Under the pieces are notes generated by a model that did not search any database, was not told the origin of the DNA, and saw only the letters and a list, made by a program, of their open reading frames with translations. Shown here in pieces: positions 24,701 to 35,301 of a stretch of 64,000 bases of DNA (position 1 is the first letter of the stretch; every line of letters starts with the position of its first letter). The stretch lies in assembly GCA_963691815.1 (NCBI GenBank), contig OY829654.1, positions 10,683,298 through 10,747,297 on the forward strand. Direction: 5' to 3'. A program made the translations under genes and the position numbers. Origin of the DNA: Echiichthys vipera. Lineage: Eukaryota; Chordata; Actinopteri; Perciformes; Trachinidae.

Positions 24701-27700
24701 CGTTTTTGTTTCCACAGTGTGCCACATAGATTAAGATAAGCATCATCTTTTTATTTATCACTGTATGCAGTGCACTTTCCTACTTAGCCTTCAAATAATG
24801 TTTTGGCCTAAAACGGATATTTACACACAAAAGCAGATAAAAGGGATAACGTATTTACACATTTTATCACTTTTTATTGTGCAAATGAAACTTTTCTCAG
24901 AAATCATAGTCAGATTCCACTTATAAAACGACAAATTCAGCATATAAGACCTTTTCTCTAAATTAAAATTGTTTTTTTTTTACAACCAATGACTCATGTA
25001 TAAATCCCCACTGTAAATAAAAGCACACATTAACAATCCGGAACTGCCTTATTTAGTTCCATGAGCTGATGGCATTATTATTGTTGTTATTATTGTCTTT
25101 ATTATTATTTGCAGCCAGTCTGACCAAAGACTGTATGTGCATAAACATCTTGTAGCTGCATTAATGCCTAATTTACAGGATAAATTTACAGTTCATCCTG
25201 TAAATTAGGTAATCAAACAAGGTGAATGTGCCCTTTTTATACTTTATTCTAAGATATTTGGGATAACTGTAGCATACTTGAGCTGTTGAAAACTCAGGGA
25301 GACACTTCAGTCTTGTCATGACCTAATGTTGGATCTCTTTCAACCCAGAATTTGAACTACTTTGTTGCCAAGTTGGCAGCACCCCTGGGTCTCTTCTGGC
25401 TCTTTCATTGTCACCATTTGTTCCATTTTCCCTCCTCAGCTATGCCACAATATACAGAGAACTGGAGCGCACCATCCTGGGTTCAAACACACAAGAGGAC
25501 CTGAAGTGGTTCAGCAACAACCACGGCCCTGGGATGCATATGAACTGGCCTGCATTTGAGGTGCAATGATAAACCTTCAGACACAAACATTAGAAACCGC
25601 TCCTCTTCGTTTACTTGTCTTCTTCGTTCGGCATTCATGTGTTTCCTTTCACTATCATCTCCAGGAATACAACCCAGACCAGGCAAGTGCTCCCCCAAAG
25701 AAGAAGAAACCAGACGGAGCCCCACCCACTCCGAGCACCGACCATGTGGCTCCACCTGGTGACCGAAGCAGGTTGGTAATGTGTTGTTTACAATCACATC
25801 AATAACACTGAAGTAAACTCTAATTATGAAAATAGATTTTGTGCCAAATGTCAGCATGAAATTGTATGAAGTTGCTAATATTTTAAATCTTTAAGGACAA
25901 CTGGTGATACTAATATACATTACATACTAATATATGTTTGCCTCATGAAAATATAAAAACCAACAATGTGTTAGTCCGTCTCTCAACCCATTCTAACTTT
26001 ATTGCTCTCACCACCAAGCACATTGGTTCCTACTGAAAATGTCTTGCATCACAAATACACACTTTTATTTTTTTTAAAGGCTATATGATTTCCGAAAGCA
26101 GACGGGCACTGAATTTTAGTTAATGTTACTCAGATCAGTGTCTCAGTGTATTTGTTGGGGATTTTTCATGTTAGTATTTGCAGCAGCAGGGTGGATTATG
26201 TGGGATTAATTAAATATAAACTACAGTGCCCATGTTCATCATAATGAGAACCATGACTCCCAGTGCAACAGTGAGGCGTATTGATGTTTTTGGTAACTCA
26301 CTTACAAAGGCTAATAATAAGGCTTTTAGTATTTTGTTTCACACTGCATTTTCTCTATCCTCCAGTGTGAGCAGCTATGAAAAAAACCAAGCCTACTCGA
26401 CTGAGTGGTCTGATGATGAGCAGCCCGCTTCGTACTCTGGCAATGAAAACGGCGGGAACGGGAATGGGAATTCTTTCGAAGATGATTCCAGCACTGGGAA
26501 AGGGGTCCGCGTGCGCGCTCTCTATGATTATGAAGGCCAGGAACAGGATGAGCTCACCTTCAAAGCAGGTAAGACCCGATGACACTGAAGATATGATTGT
26601 CTCTACCATCATGCAGCTAAGCTCATTTTTACTCATTCATTTCTTATTCATGTAAAGAACGGGCCTACAACACTGTAGGCATGAGTTTTACAATAAGATG
26701 ACTGAGCTGCAGCATCACACAGGTGGTCACAAATCACCAACTCTGTCCTTATTTCTATTCTAAAGCTCCCTCCCTCTTTAGAAGATAGCAGTGATTAGTC
26801 AATAATAGCCACATGGAAAACTAATTACAGGCACTTTCCCACAATTAACACAAGCTCTTTGGGAAATGGTGTAAAAAGGGTGCTTTAGAACCCCGCACAG
26901 TGACATGACTAACCATTTAAAGACAAGCTTTACACTGAAAAATAGCTACCCACAGCTGTGTATCTTCATCTTGATTCCATTACTGCACGGATCCTGTTTT
27001 TAACCACACACATTTGAGATGAGGTGTTTTTGAATCATCTGAGGTATATATGGCAATGGCTTAAGGATCAAAATGTCAAACTAATTATTTTAAGAGAGTA
27101 GATTAAATAAAAATTTAAAAAAGATTTTTGTTGTCTGGTCAAATCCCAGTGTGCACACTGACAGACTTTGAAGCACGTTCCTGGTAAATCCGAGAGGACT
27201 TTAGGCTGTCCCACGTTTAAAATGTCAAGTTATGGAGGGCTCTCTCGCAGTTTGAGTCTGCATTTCTGCACACTTTGCCTGAGAAAATGACCCACAATTC
27301 ATAGTGCTGTGATGTAAAACACAGAGAAAGCACAGAAACGTTCAAAAACAGAAAAGGTCAACAAGCAGGACTGACATTACATTTACACAGAAAGATTAAC
27401 AAGGATTTAAGTTGGTACATAAGCAATAAAATAATGTGTCTGAATAATCCCATGAGGGATGGGTCTTTGAAATGAGCAGACATGAAAATAAATTAATCAT
27501 TAATTCATTCATATACTATTTTGGGCCCTTGCAGCCTCTCACCCTCAACCACTTACCAGGTGATGTTAGTTAAGTCTGTAAAGGGTCTTTAAGGTCTAAG
27601 GGGGACATTGGGATTGGGCCTGGGAGTGGGGGGGGGACTTGGACTCATGAAATTTAAAAAAAAAAAACTGCCTTACAAAAAAATACAGTACAAAAACAGA

Positions 27701-27909
27701 CAGGAAAAAGCTGTATTTACAGATATATTCATGTTAGATTTACATTCACCATTTCATACAGGACTGCATGATGACTAAGGAGTGGTGTCTCCTTCACAGG
27801 TGATGAACTGACCAAGACTGAGGACGAAGATGAGCAAGGCTGGTGTAGAGGGCGTTTGGACAACGGCCGAGAGGGACTGTACCCGGCCAATTACGTTGAG
27901 CCGATCTAG
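17940..27909 (+). CDS. pacsin1: PACSIN1 (syndapin-1), F-BAR and SH3 endocytic adaptor
   Basis: Coding exons: 17940-17999, 20757-20913, 21092-21327, 23004-23159, 23738-23913, 25440-25560, 25665-25771, 26366-26568, 27800-27909. All introns are GT-AG, phases agree and the product is 441 aa (human is about 444). An F-BAR domain spans residues ~15-290 (starts FWEVGNYKR; wedge loop HKQMIGGF with M124/I125). A Pro/Lys-rich linker follows, then a C-terminal SH3 at ~385-441 (ALYDY 389-393, W420, YPANY 433-437). PACSIN1 bends membranes and links dynamin and N-WASP to endocytosis, chiefly in neurons. F-BAR details (EKGPQYGS, DIKRHLNL) and the spdef-ilrun neighbourhood favour PACSIN1 over PACSIN2/3; the a/b paralogue is undetermined. 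Odd: the linker lacks both NPF motifs (NSF at 373-375). The AATGT start context is acceptable and the frame begins at the first ATG of the exon. Confidence 0.95.
19457..19508 (+). repeat. (CA)n microsatellite in pacsin1 intron
   Basis: About 52 bp of uninterrupted CA, preceded by an imperfect cacacacagata start. Confidence 0.97.
20128..20160 (+). repeat. Homopolymer junction T14-G19
   Basis: Fourteen T followed directly by nineteen G. Such a G run can form G-quadruplex structures and is hard to sequence, so its length is uncertain. Confidence 0.95.
20316..20610 (+). repeat. Dispersed repeat, family D copy 2
   Basis: Same ordered segments as 10140-10600: gacatcacccatagttttct, gaagagccaaaatgaagctc, ttaattatgcataactttaa, ttttggagccagcctcgagt, ggcttcgtttttcagccc, and tttgctgctt. 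It lies in the pacsin1 intron about 150 bp before the second coding exon. Confidence 0.7.
21508..21759 (+). repeat. TC-rich microsatellite with higher-order 58-72 bp units
   Basis: A 250-bp polypyrimidine tract in pacsin1 intron 3, about 180 bp after the donor. Within the TC background the phrase tcttcctctc...cgctctctccccctctctgtc recurs starting at 21531, 21603 and 21661, giving units of 72 and 58 bp. The Ser-Leu and Arg-Glu open frames over it are artefacts. Confidence 0.92.
21760..23003 (+). other. Rest of pacsin1 intron 3
   Basis: About 1.2 kb of AT-rich intron between the TC tract and the exon at 23004. No exon, RNA gene or clear repeat recognised. Confidence 0.8.
23914..25439 (+). other. 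pacsin1 intron 5 (1.5 kb)
   Basis: AT-rich intron without recognisable genes. A short inverted repeat pairs taatttacaggataaattta at about 25168 with tacagttcatcctgtaaatt at about 25185-25210. Confidence 0.8.
26569..27799 (+). other. pacsin1 last intron (1.2 kb)
   Basis: Separates the first part of the SH3 coding sequence from its end. It contains a G-rich patch (gggagtgggggggggac, about 27624) and a short poly-A run near 27657. Nothing else recognised. Confidence 0.8.
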
Positions 27910-29748
27910 TCACATTTCTGGACAAGGACACGCCATTGGAGGCAGCTTGAACTGTCCCGTCCAATTGCATCGCACATAGCCAGAGACTTAAGAGCAACAC
28001 ACCCCTTGCCCAACAGATGCGCCAAGCAGTCTTGCCTAAATAAAAACTTAGTAACCCTAAAAGACAATATATCAGTATAATATATTTTATCCAGCATTTG
28101 TGGTGGGTGGACTTACACATTTAAAAACAGGAGCAGCAGTTATTCCAGTATATACACACTCAACTATAACATCAAGACAGTGCAGGACCACATTGCTTCT
28201 CTGTGTAGCTGTATTTAAAGTATAATGCAGCTTATTTAAACTTGCAGTACACTGCAGTCTGTTCTCTTGTGAAAATGGGAAGATAATATAATCAGTTATA
28301 CCCATTCGACAAAGACAAGCTTCTCTAACCTGCATTGTGTATATACAGTGTGATGCCATTTTTGTGTAGCATTTTTAATGCTGTGTGTGGTCAGTCGTCA
28401 TTCTTACATCTGGAATGCTGTGTAGTGTTTAAAGTTCCACAAACAGTATCCTCTATTTTTTTTCCTCGTTCTTTTGTTTTTCTTTGTGATTTGGTCCAAC
28501 CTTTTTTCCGGTGTGTGCAGTGCTATGTGTTTTTAACTGTTTCTGAACTTGCATAGCAGCATGTGCTATGCAAAAAAAACTTGCATTCCCTGAATCCTGC
28601 AGCCTCCTCCAGGCTACAACTTGATGCAACACTTTGACTGTAAATGCAGAGTTCACTTTTTAGCATCACATTCTTCTGGACAAGCTTCTGTTTTCATGAA
28701 AGGAAGCTTGTTGATGAACTGATTTTATGTTTGTTTGTTTTGTTTTTGACATGTTTCTTTTCTTAGCATCACTAACCCGTCGACAATATCATCTCCATGC
28801 AATCCAAGGAAATGACATACAGTTTCAACAGAAGCTTTCATTCTTGGTTCAGTACATCAGGTCTCATTTTACATCTACTACTGCTAACAAGAAACGCGAG
28901 TCACACATTCCCTCAGAGCGAAGTCGGATCTCCTTGAGGTTGCCACTGCAGCATAAGAAGTGGGTTCTGAACAATGCCTGTGCCGGGCACTTTTCTTCTA
29001 GAGCATGGGGCCAACGAAGGCATGTCAATGCATTACTGTGCTACTAACGGTTGTCTGAAGACCGAAGCATCTTCAACAGGACATGAATGTACTAGTGTTT
29101 GGGCTTTAAAGAGGACCTGTTGTCTAAACATGGTTCTCCACCGTCAGTTAAAGCCCCACCTAGCAAAAAGCACTAGTTATGTGGCCCATCTCCCTGCTGA
29201 GCCAAAGAGTGACCCAATGTCATCAACTATCTGTTTTTTCTCCATGCAATAACTTCACATATAACAGCTTCAGTGAGGATCAACTTGTAGCTGCCTCCCA
29301 GTCCACCCAAACTTCATTTGTCTGCAAAATGGCGCGCTGTGACACAGGTAATACATTGGCCACCAGTACTGCGCTGCATGTAAGTGTATTACTCTTACAC
29401 GGTGCATTATATGGTTATTTTTAAATCTTTGACTTGCTCCATATAAATTAAATTTCTAGCAGGTGTTACCAGATGTTGTTTAGAGAGGTATCTTGCTACG
29501 AGTTGCACCTAAATCTCTGATTAGATGGGAGCAATGCTTTTTATAACCTAGTTGTCCTGAAGTTTTTTAATTTCACTGGACCAAAAGCAGTCAGATGTGT
29601 TTAGCTCTGTGTCTGGAACAGGATGTGACAGGTTTGGGTCTCACACATGAGGAGAAACACATCACCAGCTCACAAGTTGTGTCTTAGAGTAAAGCTGTCC
29701 AGCATAGCAAAAAGGACTCCTATCATTAAACTGTCCCACTTCCTCTAT

Positions 29749-29765
29749 GCGCGCGCACACACACT

Positions 29766-29818
<53 letters not shown>
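29749..29818 (+). repeat. Alternating GC/CA tract in probable pacsin1 3' UTR
   Basis: gcgcgcacacac followed by one CTGA break and about 50 bp of CA. It is almost wholly alternating purine-pyrimidine and thus a Z-DNA candidate. In RNA it would be a CA-repeat element of the kind known to bind hnRNP L. Confidence 0.95.
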
Positions 29819-29820
<2 letters not shown>

Positions 29821-30717
29821 ATACAAACTCACACAATAAACACACACACAATATACACAAAACACACAAGTTCAAACACATATTCCACATTACCAGGTTA
29901 ATATTTTGGGGTGGGGGGGGGGGCATCATCCAGTGTGTATGAGTTGTGTAAGTGTAACAGGAAAAAAAAAGTAAAAAAATAAATGCAAGTGATTGACTAT
30001 TAAGAAAAAATGTAGTGTTATACATGTAAATGTGATTCATTAAAATAACAGCAATGGAAAACATATAAAGTAATAGGTACCATATCGTATGAATTTCATT
30101 GCAATGGAATTGTCAGTGTATCATAAAAGCGTGACGTTATCCCACGCAGTCAGATTTGTATATGATGATGTAATTTAAAGATTATATTCTATTGTAACTG
30201 TACAACTGTGTTGAGTTGAAAAATGAGACCTAACCATGTTGAGGCAGTAAAAAGGTGTACATGTAAATGCTTTTTTATGTTCATGATCTCTTCCTTATGC
30301 ACACAGGGGACAGCAGCTCATGTTGTGGAAACCCTATATTAGCGGTCTAGAAGATGTATGTTTATAGTTAGTGATGTACTTTTATCTCCTAACTGGTGTA
30401 GTGCCTGTTCATCTTGATGTAACAAGAAGTTCATTTAAATATGCATAAAGATGATTATGATCACAGATAATACTGACGATAGTGATGAAAAACCAGACTC
30501 AAATTTGTTGTGATGGTGTCAATATTGCGATATTGGTTTGAAAGGGGAAACAAGTTTGTTGAAGAAAAGAATTTAGTGTCTGTGTGTTTTTTGTATGTGA
30601 ATATAGTTGTGCTTAGAAAGGAGACAGCATTTGCTTAAATAATGCTTTATTTTGGATTCTGAACATAATCCAGAATGGAATAGACATGTAAAAAGGATTA
30701 TCCATCAAGGCAGGTTT

Positions 30718-30723
30718 AATAAA
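30718..30723 (+). terminator. pacsin1: Candidate distal poly(A) signal for pacsin1
   Basis: Canonical AATAAA in gtttaataaaatattc, 2.8 kb after the stop codon and just before the family B repeat. Earlier AATAAA copies mean the site actually used is undecided. Confidence 0.35.
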
Positions 30724-30814
30724 ATATTCACTTATTCTAGCATTGCTCTGCAACTTCTAAGTAATCTTGACACTTGAATGGGAATAACAAGAAGTGTCCT
30801 TGTTTAAAAAGAGA

Positions 30815-31495
30815 GAGAGAGAATTCAAAGGAATAGTTTGTAGTTTGAAAAACAATGCTAAGACACTTTCTTGCAAAGAGTCAGATGAGAAAATTGATAC
30901 CATTCACATGTCTCTATGCTTAATATGTAGCTGGAGCCCGCAGCTAGTTAGCTTAGCTCGATACAAAGCCTGGAAACTGACCAGTTGCAGCATTACATGG
31001 TAAATAGTGAGCTTTAAAGTTGCTCATATGCAGATTTTCTTTTTCTTTTTCTTTTTAAATGTTCAGATGGGGTCATCCCTATGTTCCCCGGGTCCTATGT
31101 TCGACCCTTTTCCCCCAAAAGAGTCCTATGTTACCCGGTTGCATAAGCCTATTCCTCCGCTGATTTAATTTGGCATTTTGTTAGGGTTAGAGTTTACGGA
31201 TAGGTCAGGGTTAAGGGTTAGGGTAAGGGTCTACATAGGGCTATTTGCCGGGGAATTTGGCACTGATTGTGGAAAAAATAACATCGGACCCTTTCTGTGA
31301 AAAGCCCCTTTTTCAAGAAAAAGGTCCAATGTTCCCCAGTCACATACAAAACGGGGAACATAGGTATGCTCCCGTAAAGACAGAGCCAGGCTTCATGCTA
31401 AGCTGAGCCAGCCAACCGCTGGCTTCAGCTACTGTAGAGATATGAAAGTGGTATCAACCCCCTCTAATATTCAGTAAGAAAGCAAAGCATTTCTT
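30815..31495 (+). mobile_element. Inverted-repeat (MITE-like) DNA transposon remnant, family B, with nested insertion
   Basis: The left arm (gtcagatgagaaaattgata, ccattcacatgtctctatgc, gcagctagttagcttagctc) is mirrored by the right arm from about 31381 (gctaagctgagccagcc, then gctactgtagagatatgaaa, gtggtatcaac). Long terminal inverted repeats without an ORF indicate a non-autonomous DNA element. The centre is occupied by another inverted-repeat element at 31069-31373. Confidence 0.7.
31069..31373. mobile_element. Nested inverted-repeat element, about 305 bp
   Basis: Left end ggggtcatccctatgttccc and right end cggggaacataggtatgctc followed by cc are near-perfect reverse complements. Internally it repeats variants of gggtcctatgttc and carries gggttaagggttagggtaag, which looks telomeric but is short. 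No coding sequence. It sits inside the family B element, so it inserted later. Confidence 0.65.
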
Positions 31496-31764
31496 TGTAT
31501 GCGTTCTTTTGAGAAACCAAACAGCACACCAAAAGTACATTTCAAACAAGAGTGCTAACAACAAATAGAATACAATCAGTATTAAGAATAATAAAGTAGA
31601 GTGAGGCAGGAGTGCATCGTTCAGTAGGCAGTCTTTACAATTGAAATGAAACATCAAGTACAATGAACGAACAAGCTTCAGAGTTCATGTTACTCTTACT
31701 GTATGACCAGCATATCTTTGGTTCCTCCTCAGCTCATTCTCTTGGGATCAGCCGATCCGCTTCA

Positions 31765-34700
31765 TCATACTGGGTTGACAAACTGGTAGACCAGTCTGCG
31801 TGATACATCAGGCTTTCGAATGATGCCTTTTTTATAGTACTGGCGTATAGAGCGACTCAGTTTGTCATAGTTCATAGCCGGGCGGTTCTTCCTGATGCCC
31901 CATAGCCTCGCCACGAGAGCTGAGTCTTCTATTTTGAAAATCCCTTTTGAAAGAAGAAAGAAAATGTGCTCAGTTTGGGCTCTGCGGTGAACAAAAGAGT
32001 CTACATTTTAGCGTTAGATGAGAAGATCGATTACCACTCTCATCATGTTTGTAGACTGCGCAGAACATGAAGCTACATCAATGAGACAGTTAGCTCAGCT
32101 TAGCTCAAAAAAGTGGAAACACAGGGAAATAGCTAGCCTATAACCAGAGTTTAAAGAAATACACCTTTCAGCACCTCTAAAGCTCACAAATGAATATGTT
32201 AATAATTAATACATACTAAAAATGAAGTATAAAACCGGGTTGTAGTTTTAGGAGATGTGCTGAACTATTTCTTGGCTAGGCGCAGTTACTTGCATTGAGG
32301 AAGAAGATAGATTGATACAATATGTTAATTATTGAACATTACAGCAGCTAGAAGGCAGATTTTTTACCTATGGACAGGGCCAGTCTAGTTGTTTCCCCCT
32401 CTTATGCTAAGCAGACGGGAGAGTGGCATCTATCTTCTCATCTAACTCTTGGCAAGAAAATACAACAAACAAAAAGTGTATTTCCCCGAATGTTGTACTA
32501 AATGACTTTACTTTAAGTCTCCCTTTTTAGCATTTATAATCAGTAGATAAACATTTAATAAATGGTTTATAACACGCTATAATGTAGTATCACCATACCT
32601 TTCTCTTTGTTCAGCCAGCGGATGCAGCGGCTGTAGTTATGAGGCTTGAGGAGCAGCTCTCGGAGGAACTGCCACAGGTGGATTGGCTGGCTGGGGTAGT
32701 TACGAATCACATCTGACCAGGAATCATCATCAACTGCTGACGTAGGAGATATTTTCAGAAACCACGTCCCTTCCCCTTGTTTTGCTTCAGTATTTGAATC
32801 AGTTAGTAGTATTGAAATCTAGTTATAATCAAGAACTTACCCGATTTGCTGTCTTCTGGTGGGCAGCGCTCCTTCATTGCTGCAGCTAAACAAACAAAGA
32901 AACAATAGAGACAGTCATGAAGCAGTTTACACCACACGGAATACTTAAAGCCAATCTTACATTTGCTGCTGGTCACACTGCATTTGCTTCACAATTAGCC
33001 TTTCCTAATTTGCATAACTGCCTGTTGTTCTTACCAGATCTCCAGATGTCCAGATGAGCATATAGCATGTCTCCAAACTGTGAGGAGCGTTGTCTGAAAT
33101 CTGCTTCTGTCATGGAGCACAGATCCCTGCCGCTCAGCTGCTGAAACATTGTGCTGACCTGCGACAGCCTGTGCAGGTGTTCGGTCCAGAGGAGCCACTT
33201 CTGAACATGCACACTGCTCCAGTCCAGCGGGTCTATGGAGAAAAGCACAGAGGGACAAGGCGTTTTATTTCACACAGCTCCCCACAGGTTCAGGTGCAGC
33301 CAGACCATAAAGGAGCAGTGTTGGATGTAGGGGGTTCTATTGGCAGAAATGAAATATAATATTAACAATAATGTTTTCATTAGTATGTAATAAGTGTATA
33401 ATAATAAGAATCATTGTGTTTCGTTGGCTCAGAATGAGCCCTTCAGATCTATATGGAAGTGTCCAGACGGTAACCCTAGATTTGCAAAAACCTTTGCTAG
33501 ATTTGCTTCCGACCACCTATATTAACCTTAACCATCCGAGTTCAATGCCTAACCTTTATCATCCCACTAGACTTTTGCATATCTTGGGTTACCATCTAGA
33601 CACAACTGCTATATAGGCACTGAGTCCGCCATGTTGCACCCCAAGTTACTACAGTAATCCCAAATGGCTAAACCAAACACTGGGTCTTGAGAAGACCTTT
33701 TGTCATTTCTATGTTGCCTGAAGGCCACCATAGGTTGGAAAGGGACGCATGAGTGGAGGGGTATTCTGTTAGATACCTCTAAATCTTATGCACTGGTCCT
33801 TTAAATGAAGACATTATTTTGACCCATATAAACATGACAGCATCAGTTCAGTCTCTAAAAGATGTGTGTTTTTGTTTTATTCTGGAATCCAGAGTTTGAC
33901 CCATTCAGGGGATAGAAAATTGGGATATCTTTGCCTCAGTTTCTCCCATTTTGACCATTCTTTTTTAAATTTGTGTGAATGTGTGAATTAGGCCAAAGGT
34001 CAGGACTCAGCAGCTACTAAAGATGTTCAAAGAAAAAGAAGATATTTGGTAGTGAATTAACTTGACAAGTTTAGTAAGCTGAACCAAAGGTTAAAGGATA
34101 TGTACAGTAATTGAAGGAAATGTCTGAACATATAAACCAAACCAGAATAACCAAACACAAAACCTAAAACTTCAGTTTAAAGATTCCATTTATAGTTATG
34201 TAAATTTAATGAGCTTCATGACTGGTTCAACTTGTCAACATCAGTTTATCCGTCACAGATACAATAAGCCTGAGGAAATGTGAATAATATAATTTAAGGC
34301 TCACAATTTACAAATTGTAAACCTTCCTGTATTACAAATTGGGGGCGTAGAATTTGAAATTTCTATACGACAGAAAAGGTCTAGCAAAATGATGCGTTTT
34401 GCTGCACTCCTGGAAGTGTAGGCTCTAGTGTTTCTTGAGTTTGATCCATATTAGGGATAAAAAGGCAAGATTTGCCTCTGCTACTTTAATTCTGAGCACT
34501 CAAGAAAAGAAAACCTCTCCTTTGGATTAATACCACTAGCTGAGTCGTTAAAATCCTATGCAAATTTCAAATGAAAGCAAATAATCACTCACACACAGTA
34601 TAGTTTTAAGGTTCTAGATAAAGACTCAGTTCATTGAGGAGTGAAGATAATCGTCTGTCAACAGAGAAGTTTGCACAAGGTGGGCTGGGCCTCCGATCCT

Positions 34701-35289
34701 CACCAGCTGTGTCAGTGTGGATGTTGATGTGAGAGCAAACAAACAGATGAGGGCTTCTGGAGGTTCATTTTATAACACTACAACGTCTGCCAACACTTTT
34801 ATACAACCGGTTGTGTCTATTCAAATGATGATAATATGATATTAACCAGTTGTATCCTATCTTACCTGGTGCAATGTTGAGCAGTTTGCAAGCCGTGTCG
34901 ACGTCCTTCAGCACTTCCCCTACCACCATGGTCTGAACCTGCTCCAGACAGCGCTCCTCTACCTGACCCTCCGTCTCAGAGGGGGGGTCCTGGAGTTGGC
35001 TGGGCTTGGCTGGGCTCGGCTCCAGAGTCCTCGAGGGAAGAGCAGCAGGAGCCGGGGCCTCTGTCATCCTCAGCACCCAGGGGTTCTCTTCTATAGCTAA
35101 TCTGTCGTAGCAGGGGAGGTAGACCCCCGGCCAGCTGAGCTCAGGCAGCCCCAACAAGCTGCGGGGCGGTTTGATGTCCTCTGCCTCGTCCAGCCAGGCC
35201 ATCCTGGTGTCAGCGTGGGGGTGACTGATGTACAGAGGTGAGTGTGCAGTGCAGCCCGTGTGCTCATAGCCTGGACTTCCCATGCTCAT
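31765..35289 (-). CDS. spdef: SPDEF, Pointed/SAM and ETS-domain transcription factor
   Basis: Coding exons in transcript order: 35289-34866, 33232-33035, 32885-32841, 32736-32599, 31943-31765 (stop TGA at 31767-31765). All junctions are phase 1 with GT-AG borders, giving 327 aa (human 335). The N-terminal region is divergent until LEQVQTMVVGEVLKDVDTA. A Pointed (SAM-like) domain spans ~130-210 (DPLDWSS, VQKWLLWTEH). The ETS domain at ~240-322 starts IHLWQFLRELL and includes the recognition helix MNYDKLSRSIRQYY with R299 and R302. SPDEF is a nuclear regulator of secretory epithelial (goblet-type) differentiation with an unusual preference for GGAT cores, known for the family. The first of two close in-frame ATGs (35289 and 35283) is taken as start. 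The fourth exon has a tandem CAGCAG acceptor. The last intron hosts a transposon remnant. Confidence 0.95.
31990..32500. mobile_element. Family B inverted-repeat element in last spdef intron
   Basis: The left terminal block gttagatgagaagatcgatt, accactctcat (from 32011) is mirrored at the right by gagagtggcatctatcttct, catctaactcttggcaagaa (32420-32458). The right flank (tgtatttccccgaatgttg) mirrors the left end of the copy at 14120. The interior has gcacctctaaagctcac and ctatttcttggctaggcgca, typical of this teleost family. No ORF. It fills most of the 655-bp intron between the two exons encoding the ETS domain. Confidence 0.75.
33233..34865 (-). other. spdef intron between first coding exon and Pointed-domain exon
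   Basis: 1.6 kb without recognised exons, RNA genes or clear repeats. Confidence 0.8.
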
Positions 35290-35301
35290 GTTTGTTTAAC
35301 A
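35290..35301 (-). other. spdef: spdef 5' UTR portion of start exon (acceptor candidate)
   Basis: On the minus strand, ctttcttcacccag ends just before position 35301, giving a plausible acceptor 12 nt before the ATG. This implies an upstream non-coding exon. Confidence 0.45.

Larger units (their letters stand above)
27910..30740 (+). other. pacsin1: Probable pacsin1 3' UTR
   Basis: Starts after the TAG at 27907-27909. The next intron-like structure or gene is not reached before the repeats at 30.8 kb. Candidate poly(A) signals AATAAA occur early (28039-28044), midway (29978-29983) and late (30718-30723). A long 3' UTR of about 2.8 kb would fit the long tails usual for neuronal PACSIN1, but only transcript data can fix the end. 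It contains a GC/CA alternating tract and a G-rich run (29906-29922). Confidence 0.5.

Noticed and set aside
17940..27909. Assignment as pacsin2 or pacsin3
   Set aside because: The linker VSSYEK and EDEDEQGW resemble PACSIN2, but the F-BAR signature residues and the spdef/ilrun neighbourhood fit PACSIN1.
31200..31235. Telomeric repeat or chromosome end
   Set aside because: Only a few imperfect gggttaggg units inside a transposon; too short for an interstitial telomere.
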